A stretch of 15,850 bases of DNA, from the NCBI GenBank assembly GCA_964631605.1, contig CAZVYG010000103.1:1-15850 (forward strand), read 5' to 3'. Numbering within the stretch: position 1 is the first letter of the stretch; every line of letters begins with the position of its first letter. The notes under the pieces were generated by a model that saw only the letters and a list, made by a program, of their open reading frames with translations, did no database searches and had not been told where the DNA came from. The position numbers were made by a program, and so were the translations under genes. Below, piece by piece: positions 6,492 to 12,962 of the stretch. This DNA is from JARKQH01 sp964631605. GTDB lineage: Bacteria > Verrucomicrobiota > Verrucomicrobiia > Limisphaerales > UBA8199.

Positions 6492-7586
6492 TTACACTTC
6501 CTCCTCGTCGGGCGGGTTGGGCAGGAACCCGCGGAATTTCTTTTTGTCAAAAGCCTTGTCGTAGGCTTCCTCGGGCGAGATGCGCTTCATGCGCAGGTGC
6601 TCCATGATGGCATCGTCCAGCGGCTGGTTGCCGAGTTTCTTGCCCACCTGGATCATGCCCGGAATCTGGTGCGTTTTGCCTTCGCGCACCAGGTTGGCGA
6701 TGGCCGTGGTAAAGACCAGAATCTCCAGCGCCGCCACCCGGCCTTTGCGGTCAATCCGCTTGAACAGGTTCTGGGCCACCACCCCTTTCAGCGCCTCGGA
6801 CAGCGTCGCGCGAATCTTGTTCTGCTGCTCGGCGGGGAAGACGTCAATGATGCGGTCCACCGTTTTGGCCGCGCTGGGGGTGTGGAGCGTGCCGAAGACC
6901 AGGTGGCCGGTGCTGGCCGCCACCAGCGCCAGCTCGATGGTCTCCAGGTCGCGCAGCTCGCCGACCAGGATGATGTCCGGGTCCTCGCGCAGCGCGCCGC
7001 GCAACGCCGACGCGAACGACTTGGTATGCACCCCGATCTCGCGATGGTTGATCAGGCAGTTCTTGCTCTCGTGGACAAACTCGATCGGGTCCTCGATCGT
7101 GATGATGTGGTCGCGCCGGTTCTTGTTCGCATAGTCCACCATCGCCGCCAGCGTCGTGGACTTGCCCGACCCGGTCGGCCCCGTCACCACCACCAGGCCC
7201 CGGTGCAGCATCGAAAACTTCTTCAACACCGCCGGCAGCGGCGCGTCCAGTTTCTCAAAATCCTCGAACGCCAGCACCCGGCTCGGGATTTGGCGAAACA
7301 CCGCCGCGATGCCGTATTTCTGGTTGAAAAAGTTGGCGCGAAAGCGCGAAATGTTCGGAATCTCGTAGCCGAAATCCACGTCCCCCGTTTCCTCGAAATG
7401 CTTGATTTTATACTCCGGGGCGATCTCGTAGAGCATCTTCTTGAGCTCGTCGTTGTCCAGCGGCGGGTGGTCCACCCGGTGCAGCTCGCCATTGATGCGG
7501 AGCATGGGGTTGTTGCCCGAGGAAAGGTGCAGGTCGGAGGCCTTCTGCTCGAACATCAAATTAAAGAATGCGTCGATTTTCGCCAT
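6492..7586 (-). CDS. pilT: Type IV pilus retraction ATPase PilT
   Basis: The 364-residue protein opens MAKIDAFFNLMFEQKASDLHLSSG, the typical PilT beginning. Walker A GPTGSGKST (136-144), Asp box IEDPIEFVH (164-172), Walker B IILVGELRD (205-213), His box GHLVFGTLHT (227-236) and AIANLVREGKTHQI (295-308) are all present and the length is standard. PilT powers pilus retraction for twitching, adhesion and DNA uptake. It is the first gene of a three-gene minus-strand operon with the PilU-like paralog and a receiver-like protein. No pilB, pilC or pilin genes are in the window, so the rest of the apparatus must be elsewhere. The 53-base gap to the divergent methyltransferase gene must contain its promoter. 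Confidence 0.95.
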   Translation of the reverse strand: MAKIDAFFNLMFEQKASDLHLSSGNNPMLRINGELHRVDHPPLDNDELKKMLYEIAPEYKIKHFEETGDVDFGYEIPNISRFRANFFNQKYGIAAVFRQIPSRVLAFEDFEKLDAPLPAVLKKFSMLHRGLVVVTGPTGSGKSTTLAAMVDYANKNRRDHIITIEDPIEFVHESKNCLINHREIGVHTKSFASALRGALREDPDIILVGELRDLETIELALVAASTGHLVFGTLHTPSAAKTVDRIIDVFPAEQQNKIRATLSEALKGVVAQNLFKRIDRKGRVAALEILVFTTAIANLVREGKTHQIPGMIQVGKKLGNQPLDDAIMEHLRMKRISPEEAYDKAFDKKKFRGFLPNPPDEEEV

Positions 7587-7639
7587 AAATTCAGTACGCT
7601 CGGGTGCCGTGATAGCTAAATCCGCACCAACCGCCTGCC

Positions 7640-8776
7640 ATGCCTGAAATCCTGGAGAAAATCGCTGCCGCCAACGCCGGCGGCAAACCTCTCTCCTTCG
7701 CCCAGTTCATGGACTGGGCGCTGTATTGTCCTGTTTATGGATACTATGATAAGGAAGGGGACAGCATCGGCCGCCAGGGCGATTTCTACACCAGCGTCAG
7801 CGTGGGTCCATTATTCGGACAGTTGCTCGCCGCGCAGTTGGCCGCCTGGCTCGAGGAATCCTCCCGCGCGGCCGGTCCCCCCGAACCCCCCCTGCACCTG
7901 GTCGAGGCCGGCGCCCACCGGGGCCACCTGGCCCGCGATATCCTCACCTGGCTCCAACACCACCGCCCGCTTCTGTTCTCCCGCCTCCAATACTGGATTG
8001 TCGAGCCTTCGGCGCGCAGACAGGCCTGGCAGGCGCGGACGCTGGCAGCCTTCCAGGACAGGGTCCGTTGGGCCGCAGCGATCGAACACGCCGCCGGCGG
8101 CCGCGCGCGCGGGGTGGTGTTCGCCAACGAGCTGCTGGATGCCCTGCCGGTCCACCGCTTTGGCTGGGATGCCGCCCGCCGCGCCTGGTTCGAGTGGGGC
8201 GTGGCCGTTCGGGACAACCGGGTGGTCTGGGCTCGGATGTCCCCTTCGTTCGACCCCGCGCCGGACGCGCCTCCCGAATTGCTGGCCGTCCTGCCGGACG
8301 GCTTCACTTTGGAGCGTTGTCCGGCGGCGGAAGGGTGGTGGCGGCGCGCGGCGACCGTGCTTGACACCAGCAGCCGGCTCCTCACCCTGGATTACGGCGG
8401 CTGCGAGGAGGATTTCTGGCGCCCCGAGCGGCCGGCTGGAACCCTCCGCGCCTTCCGCGGCCACCGGCAGCAACCCGACCTGTTGAAAGACCCCGGCCAC
8501 CAGGACTTGACGGCCGACGTGAATTTCAGCCGGATTGAAGCCGCCGGCCGGGCGGCGGGTTTGCGCACCGAGACCTTCTCAACGCAACAGGACTTTCTCA
8601 CCCGGATTGCCGGGCGCATCTGGGAGGGACAACTGGCTTCCAACCCGTGGACCCATGAGCACACACGCCAATTCCAAACCTTGACCCACCCCGAGCACCT
8701 CGGACGCGCCTTTCGCGTACTGGTGCAACAGCGCGAAGCCCGCCCCTCCGCTCACTGCGGCGCGAGCAGCTCGTAG
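7640..8776 (+). CDS. MidA/NDUFAF7-family SAM-dependent methyltransferase
   Basis: The 378-residue protein shows the DUF185/MidA signature: PLSFAQFMDWALYCPVYGYY (17-36), GDFYTSVSVGPLFGQLLA (47-64), the SAM-binding motif region VEAGAHRGHLARDIL (88-102), FANELLDALPVHR (161-173), and late GTLRAFRGHRQQPDLLKDPGHQDLTADVNF. The mitochondrial homolog NDUFAF7 methylates an arginine of the NDUFS2 subunit of complex I; bacterial substrates are not established. The glycine loop is GAHRG instead of the more common GPGRG, a mild deviation. The ATG at 7640 is supported by the start of similarity, though no strong ribosome-binding site precedes it. It is divergent from pilT and its last 25 bases overlap the 3' end of rsmE on the opposite strand. 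Confidence 0.88.
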   Translation: MPEILEKIAAANAGGKPLSFAQFMDWALYCPVYGYYDKEGDSIGRQGDFYTSVSVGPLFGQLLAAQLAAWLEESSRAAGPPEPPLHLVEAGAHRGHLARDILTWLQHHRPLLFSRLQYWIVEPSARRQAWQARTLAAFQDRVRWAAAIEHAAGGRARGVVFANELLDALPVHRFGWDAARRAWFEWGVAVRDNRVVWARMSPSFDPAPDAPPELLAVLPDGFTLERCPAAEGWWRRAATVLDTSSRLLTLDYGGCEEDFWRPERPAGTLRAFRGHRQQPDLLKDPGHQDLTADVNFSRIEAAGRAAGLRTETFSTQQDFLTRIAGRIWEGQLASNPWTHEHTRQFQTLTHPEHLGRAFRVLVQQREARPSAHCGASSS

Positions 8777-9504
8777 TTGAGCACCGAGAGGCAGTAAAGG
8801 GCCGCGGTGTCCGCCCGCAGCACGTTGGGCCCGAGCGTGATCGGACGGGCGCCCGCCGCTTCGATCGCCTGAACTTCCGCCGGCGTGAAATCTCCCTCCG
8901 GCCCAATCCAAACGCTGACGGAACGCGGCCGGTGGCCGTTCTCGGCCTGGTAAGCCGCGAGATACTCCCGTGGATGGCGCGCGCCGGGGTGCAGGGAAGC
9001 GACCAGCGACAGATCGAACCGCTCCTCGCGCCCCAAATACTCGCGCAGCGGCACCGCCGCTTCAATGCGCGGCAGCCGGGGCGAGCCGCACTGTTTCATG
9101 GCGCCGATGGCAACCAGCCTCCACTTGGCCGCCTTGTGCGCGGCCTCGTCCGCCTCGAGCCGCACCACGACTCGCTCCGTGATCAGCGGAACGATCCGTC
9201 CCGCCCCCAGCTCGGTGGCTTTCTCGATGATGGTCTCGGCGGCTTTGCCCTTGGTCAGCGCCGGCAGCAGCGTGATGCCAAAGGGCGGCTCCGGCGCCCG
9301 CTCCCGTTCCAGCACCGTCAGCGACACGGTGTGCCGTCCAGCCGACTCGATCCGGCACTGGAGCCGCTGCCCGGCGCCATCGAGCACTTCCACGGGGTCG
9401 CCGACTTTGAGCCGCAGCACCTGCAGCGCGTGATGCGCTTCGCTGCCCTCGAGTTGGAGCCGGGGGCCGTTGCAGGCGCCCGGCGGCAGATGGAACCGAT
9501 GCAT
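8752..9504 (-). CDS. rsmE: 16S rRNA (uracil1498-N3)-methyltransferase RsmE
   Basis: The 250-residue protein has the RsmE layout: an N-terminal PUA-like domain (HRFHLPPG; SEAHHALQVLRLKVGDPVEVLDG at 21-43) and a SPOUT domain with ALTKGKAAETIIEKATELG (82-100), VWIGPEGDFTPAE (198-210) and LGPNVLRADTAAL (224-236), the last being the knotted SAM-binding loop. It methylates U1498 of 16S rRNA in the decoding region. It starts 15 bases after the dnaJ stop and is the third gene of a grpE-dnaJ-rsmE run, an association also seen in Firmicutes heat-shock operons. The ending overlaps the convergent methyltransferase gene. Confidence 0.94.
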   Translation of the reverse strand: MHRFHLPPGACNGPRLQLEGSEAHHALQVLRLKVGDPVEVLDGAGQRLQCRIESAGRHTVSLTVLERERAPEPPFGITLLPALTKGKAAETIIEKATELGAGRIVPLITERVVVRLEADEAAHKAAKWRLVAIGAMKQCGSPRLPRIEAAVPLREYLGREERFDLSLVASLHPGARHPREYLAAYQAENGHRPRSVSVWIGPEGDFTPAEVQAIEAAGARPITLGPNVLRADTAALYCLSVLNYELLAPQ

Positions 9505-9519
9505 GGCGTCACCCCCACC

Positions 9520-10650
9520 TCACCGGAACAGTTTCTTCGCCTTCTCGAAAAAGCTCTGGCTGATCGGGTTCTCGTGCCCGTTGCACAAGGCCGCATACTC
9601 CTCCAGCTTCGCCTTTTGCGCCGCAGTCAGCCGGCTGGGCACCTCGACATTGATGCGAACGTGCAGGTCGCCGTGGCCATAACCCTGGATATTCCTCACC
9701 CCTTTGCCCTTCAACCGGAAGATCGTCCCCGGCTGCGTCCCCGGCGGAATCCGCACCGAGGCGCTCCCGTCCAGCGTCGGCACCTGGATTTCCGCCCCCA
9801 GGGCCGCCTGCACAAAGCTCACCGGCACCTCGCAAATCAGGTCGTCGCCGTCCCGCTGAAAAATCTCATGCGGCTTGACGTGGAGCACCACATACAAATC
9901 CCCCGGCGGCCCGCCGCGCCAGCCTGCCTCGCCGTTGCCCGAGGACCGCAACCGCGACCCGGAATCCACGCCGGCGGGAATGCGCAGCGTGATCCTGGAG
10001 GTTTGCTCGCGGCGCCCGGTGCCCCGGCAGCTCCGGCACGGTTTGTCAATCACCCGGCCGGCGCCCTGGCAATGCGGACAGGTTTGCGCGAGGCTGAAAA
10101 TCCCGCGCGAGGTAATCACCTGCCCCCGCCCGCCGCAGGTGCCGCACGTCCGAATCCGGGACCCTTCCTCCGCCCCTGACCCCCGGCAGACGCCGCAACG
10201 CTCCGGTTTGGTGACCGTAATCTCCTTCTCGCACCCGTGCGCCGCTTCCTCGAAGCTGATCTCCAGGTCGTAGCGCAGGTCATCCCCCCGCTGCGGCTGG
10301 CTCGGATCACTCCGGCTCCCGCCAAAAAGGTCCTCGAAGATGCTTCCCCCGCCGCCAAACACTTCGCGGAACACATCAAACGGATCGTGGAAACCGCCCG
10401 CGCGGCCAAAGCCCCCCGCCCGGCGATCGAACGCGGCGTGCCCATACTCATCATAAGCGGCGCGCTTCTGCGGGTCCGACAACACCTCGTAGGCCTCGCC
10501 GAGTTCCTTGAACTTCTCCTCCGCGGTCTTGTCGCCCGGATTCTTGTCCGGGTGATACTTCACCGCCAGTTTCCGGTACGCCTTCTTGATCTCCTCCTCG
10601 CTCGCGCCTCGGGCGACCCCCAAAATCTCGTAATAATCACGTTTGGCCAT
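9520..10650 (-). CDS. dnaJ: Chaperone protein DnaJ
   Basis: From the ATG at 10650 the protein has 376 residues and begins MAKRDYYEILGV, the invariable DnaJ start; the frame extends 12 codons further but that overlaps the end of grpE and lacks support. The J domain carries HPD at 33-35. A Gly/Phe-rich linker (79-112) follows, then four zinc-binding repeats with cysteine pairs at 152/155, 169/172, 191/194 and 205/208, and the substrate-binding C-terminal domains ending in AKKLFR. DnaJ stimulates the DnaK ATPase and delivers unfolded clients. grpE ends ten bases upstream; dnaK is not in the window. Confidence 0.97.
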   Translation of the reverse strand: MAKRDYYEILGVARGASEEEIKKAYRKLAVKYHPDKNPGDKTAEEKFKELGEAYEVLSDPQKRAAYDEYGHAAFDRRAGGFGRAGGFHDPFDVFREVFGGGGSIFEDLFGGSRSDPSQPQRGDDLRYDLEISFEEAAHGCEKEITVTKPERCGVCRGSGAEEGSRIRTCGTCGGRGQVITSRGIFSLAQTCPHCQGAGRVIDKPCRSCRGTGRREQTSRITLRIPAGVDSGSRLRSSGNGEAGWRGGPPGDLYVVLHVKPHEIFQRDGDDLICEVPVSFVQAALGAEIQVPTLDGSASVRIPPGTQPGTIFRLKGKGVRNIQGYGHGDLHVRINVEVPSRLTAAQKAKLEEYAALCNGHENPISQSFFEKAKKLFR

Positions 10651-10660
10651 GGAACCCGCC

Positions 10661-11287
10661 TCAGGTCGAGGGTGCTTTGGCGACAATCACCGTGGCCGGC
10701 CGCAGCAGACGCTCCCGCAGTTTGTATCCCCGCCGAACTTGCTGCAACACCTGGCCTTCGGGCACCTCCGCGCTTTCCTGTTGCGAAATCGCCTCGTGCA
10801 GATTCGGATCGAACATTTTCCCGGTGGCGTCCACTTCCTCGACACCCGCCTCCTGCAACACGGCCCGAAGCTGCTGGTAAATCATCGTCACCCCCGCCTG
10901 CAGCGACTTCCCACTCTCGTCACCCGGGGTCTGCGCGGCCGATAACGCCATCTCGAAACTGTCGAGGACCGGCAGCAGCTTGGCAATCAGCCCCTCGTTG
11001 GCGAAACGAACCGCCTCGACCTTCTCCCGCGCCGCGCGCTTGCGATAGTTGTCAAAATCCGCTGTGGTGCGCAGCAGCCGGTCCCAATGCTCGTCCGCCT
11101 TGGCTGCGCGCTGCTTGAGCTCCTCGAGTTGTTCGGGATTAATGGTAGCAGCCTCGATGGGCGCGAGGGGCTCCGCAGCCTCCGCCTGCCCGGCGGCTTC
11201 AACAGGCGCGGACGCCGGCGGCGCCTGGTTCACCGAGGCGGCTCCGGACGAGTGATCTGCCATATTCTTTGCGTCTGTCTTCTTCAT
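10661..11287 (-). CDS. grpE: Nucleotide exchange factor GrpE
   Basis: The 208-residue protein has an acidic, Ala/Pro/Glu-rich disordered leader (about 1-50), a long coiled coil from PEQLEELKQRAAKADEHWDRLLRTTADFDNYRKR into LIAKLLPVLDSFEMAL, and the C-terminal beta domain with GKMFDPNLHEAI and QQVRRGYKLRERLLRPA, the GrpE signature. It releases ADP from DnaK in the chaperone cycle. The ATG at 11287 is used here; another in-frame ATG 24 bases downstream is equally possible because neither has a strong ribosome-binding site. It leads the grpE-dnaJ-rsmE unit and faces the lactonase gene across a divergent gap. Confidence 0.95.
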   Translation of the reverse strand: MKKTDAKNMADHSSGAASVNQAPPASAPVEAAGQAEAAEPLAPIEAATINPEQLEELKQRAAKADEHWDRLLRTTADFDNYRKRAAREKVEAVRFANEGLIAKLLPVLDSFEMALSAAQTPGDESGKSLQAGVTMIYQQLRAVLQEAGVEEVDATGKMFDPNLHEAISQQESAEVPEGQVLQQVRRGYKLRERLLRPATVIVAKAPST

Positions 11288-11440
11288 GAATTAGCTGAAA
11301 CCTGACTCCAATTGAACACGCTTTGGAAAATAGACGATTCCCGCCCCTCCGGCAACCGGGATGTTGGGTGGTGGGAGGTTGGGTGCGCCGGGCGAAAACT
11401 CAGGCTTGCCTGCGGCCGCCCATTCAGGGTTACTGGGACC
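11288..11440. promoter_or_regulatory. Divergent control region between grpE and the lactonase gene
   Basis: These 153 bases must carry promoters for both the chaperone cluster and the lactonase. I see no CIRCE element (the TTAGCACTC/GAGTGCTAA inverted repeat bound by HrcA) and no convincing consensus promoter on either strand. The chaperone genes are therefore probably controlled by an alternative sigma factor or another repressor; this is inference from absence. Confidence 0.35.
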
Positions 11441-12610
11441 ATGAAATCCTTCCGGTTCAAATGGGCGAGTGCGCGCAAGGCCGGGCTGGCCCTCGCCGCG
11501 GGGTCGCTGGCGCTGGCCGCCCCGGCAACAGGCAAAGACATGCACGTCTATATTGGCACCTACACCGGCTCGGGCAGCCAGGGCATCTACGTCGCCCGCT
11601 TCGACTCCAAAACGGGCCGCTTGAGCGCCCCGCAATTGGCGGCCGAGACCAGAAATCCAAGCTTCCTTGCCGCCCATCCCAACGGCCGCTGGCTCTATGC
11701 AGTCGGGGAAATTGGCGACTTCGCCGGCCAGCGCACCGGAGCCGTCAGCGCGTTTCAAATGGATTCGGCCACTGGCAAGCTCACTCTCCTCAACCAGCAA
11801 CCGTCCGGCGGCTCCGGCCCCTGCCACGTCGCGCTGGACCAGACCGGCCGGTGTGTGCTGGTTGCCAATTACGGCAGCGGCAGTGTGGCCGCGCTGCCCA
11901 TTCAATCCGATGGACGCCTCGGCCCCGCCGGCAGCGTCGTTCAGCATACCGGCTCGAGTGTAAACCCCAAACGCCAGGCCGGACCTCACGGCCATTTCAT
12001 CAGCGCCGACCCCGCCAACCGCCGCGCCCTGGCCTGCGACCTGGGCCTGGACAAAGTCCTCATCTACCACCTCGACCCCGCCGGGGCCCGTTTGACGCCG
12101 GGCAGCCCCGCCGACGCGTCCGTGCCGCCCGGAGCCGGCCCCAGGCACCTGGCCTTCCATCCGCGCGGCCGACACGTTTATGTCGTCAACGAAATGGGCT
12201 GCAGCGTCAGCGTCTTCACCTATTCGGCCCGCAACGGCGCGATGCAACTTCTGGAAACGGTCTCGACCCTGCCCCAGGGCGCCACCGTCGAAAACACCTG
12301 CGCTGAAATTCAGGTCCATCCCTCGGGCAAATTCGTTTATGCCTCCAACCGCGGCCACGACAGCCTGGCGATCTTCAAAATCGAAGGGCGCGGCGCCCGG
12401 CTGAGTCCCGTCGGCTGGCAGCCGGCTGGCGGCAAAGTCCCGCGGCATTTTGCGATGACCCCGGACGGCCAGTGGCTGCTGGTGGAAAACCAGGGGTCGG
12501 ACAACGTCGTCGTCTTCCGCATCGAAACGCGCACCGGCGAATTGACGCCCACGGGCCAGACCATCGTCGTCTCGAAACCCGTTTGCGTCGAATTCGTCCC
12601 GCGGCCCTGA
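11441..12610 (+). CDS. Exported lactonase-family beta-propeller protein (YbhE/6-phosphogluconolactonase type)
   Basis: From the ATG at 11441 (GGGA close upstream) the protein has 389 residues; an earlier in-frame ATG at 11312 would precede the signal peptide with unrelated sequence. MKSFRFKWASARKAG followed by an Ala/Leu-rich segment is a signal peptide ending near ATGKD. MHVYIGTYTGSGSQGIYVARFD, NPSFLAAHPNGRWLYAVGE, QAGPHGHFISADP, GPRHLAFHPRGRHVYVVNE and the repeated HPSGKFVYASNRGHDSLAIF blades identify the seven-bladed lactonase family. The cytosolic prototype hydrolyses 6-phosphogluconolactone; this exported version more likely acts on another periplasmic lactone or sugar derivative. Exported copies are common in Verrucomicrobia- and Acidobacteria-like genomes. 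It is a single-gene unit divergent from grpE. Confidence 0.9.
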   Translation: MKSFRFKWASARKAGLALAAGSLALAAPATGKDMHVYIGTYTGSGSQGIYVARFDSKTGRLSAPQLAAETRNPSFLAAHPNGRWLYAVGEIGDFAGQRTGAVSAFQMDSATGKLTLLNQQPSGGSGPCHVALDQTGRCVLVANYGSGSVAALPIQSDGRLGPAGSVVQHTGSSVNPKRQAGPHGHFISADPANRRALACDLGLDKVLIYHLDPAGARLTPGSPADASVPPGAGPRHLAFHPRGRHVYVVNEMGCSVSVFTYSARNGAMQLLETVSTLPQGATVENTCAEIQVHPSGKFVYASNRGHDSLAIFKIEGRGARLSPVGWQPAGGKVPRHFAMTPDGQWLLVENQGSDNVVVFRIETRTGELTPTGQTIVVSKPVCVEFVPRP

Positions 12611-12742
12611 CCCGCCCGCCCGCCGGCAGCCCGCCGCCGGGCCGGAACCTGCGCCCGCCGCGCGGAACGGGAGCCGGGCGCCAGGACGGCCGCGTCTGGT
12701 GTGGGCAGCGGCGCCAGCCTGCCGCCATGGTTTAATAATCTA

Positions 12743-12777
12743 ATCCTTGTAAAAAGGATATCTTGTGGTAGAGATAT
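12743..12777 (+). promoter_or_regulatory. AT-rich island with two mutually exclusive hairpins
   Basis: ATCCTT (12743-12748) pairs with AAGGAT (12754-12759) over a five-base loop, and ATATCT (12758-12763) pairs with AGATAT (12772-12777). The two stems share bases 12758-12759, so only one can form at a time. The island lies about 190 bases upstream of the kinase start within very GC-rich DNA and is the best promoter or operator candidate there. Confidence 0.4.
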
Positions 12778-12781
12778 TACT

Positions 12782-12816
12782 GGAACCTTGCGAGCAACAA
12801 AAGCCTCGCGGGTTCC
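12782..12816 (+). other. Two-part stem-loop in the kinase leader
   Basis: GGAACC (12782-12787) pairs with GGTTCC (12811-12816) and, after a small internal loop, GCGAG (12790-12794) pairs with CTCGC (12805-12809) around a ten-base A-rich loop. The eleven base pairs make it the strongest isolated stem-loop in the gap. It lacks a T-tract, so it is not a classical terminator; it could be a leader structure or the end of a repeat. Confidence 0.4.
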
Positions 12817-12962
12817 GCTAGCGGCGGCCAGGGCAGGGTGCCGGGGCGCCGCGGAAGGATTGGAATGATGAGGCTCGGTGGCGACGGCACGGTTGCGGTC
12901 CTTGGGAGTGGAGAGGGCACCGGGGGAGTGCATCTGGCTCCGGGGCGCGGGGGCAGGGGGTC

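Larger units (their letters stand above)
12611..12962. other. Intergenic region with GC hairpins and an AT-rich island
   Basis: The first 120 bases after the lactonase stop are almost pure GC and contain GCCCG/CGGGC (12629-12642) as the only simple terminator-like stem, without a T-tract. Positions 12730-12780 form an abrupt AT-rich island with two overlapping hairpins, followed by a strong hairpin at 12782-12816, both listed separately. From 12822 a frame is open into the kinase gene but encodes low-complexity Gly/Arg-rich sequence and has no good start, so no gene is called. The AT-rich island is the probable kinase promoter. Confidence 0.55.

Noticed and set aside
4458..7619. A plus-strand open frame of 1053 codons running opposite the whole pilus operon.
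   Set aside because: It is the mirror of three well-supported minus-strand genes and is rich in Arg, Gln, His and Gly without any domain; GC-rich codon thirds on the minus strand make antisense stops rare.
11291..12448. A minus-strand open frame of 385 codons opposite the lactonase gene.
   Set aside because: The plus strand has a signal peptide and repeated propeller blades; the opposite frame is Gly/Ala-rich shadow sequence that also overlaps the grpE promoter.
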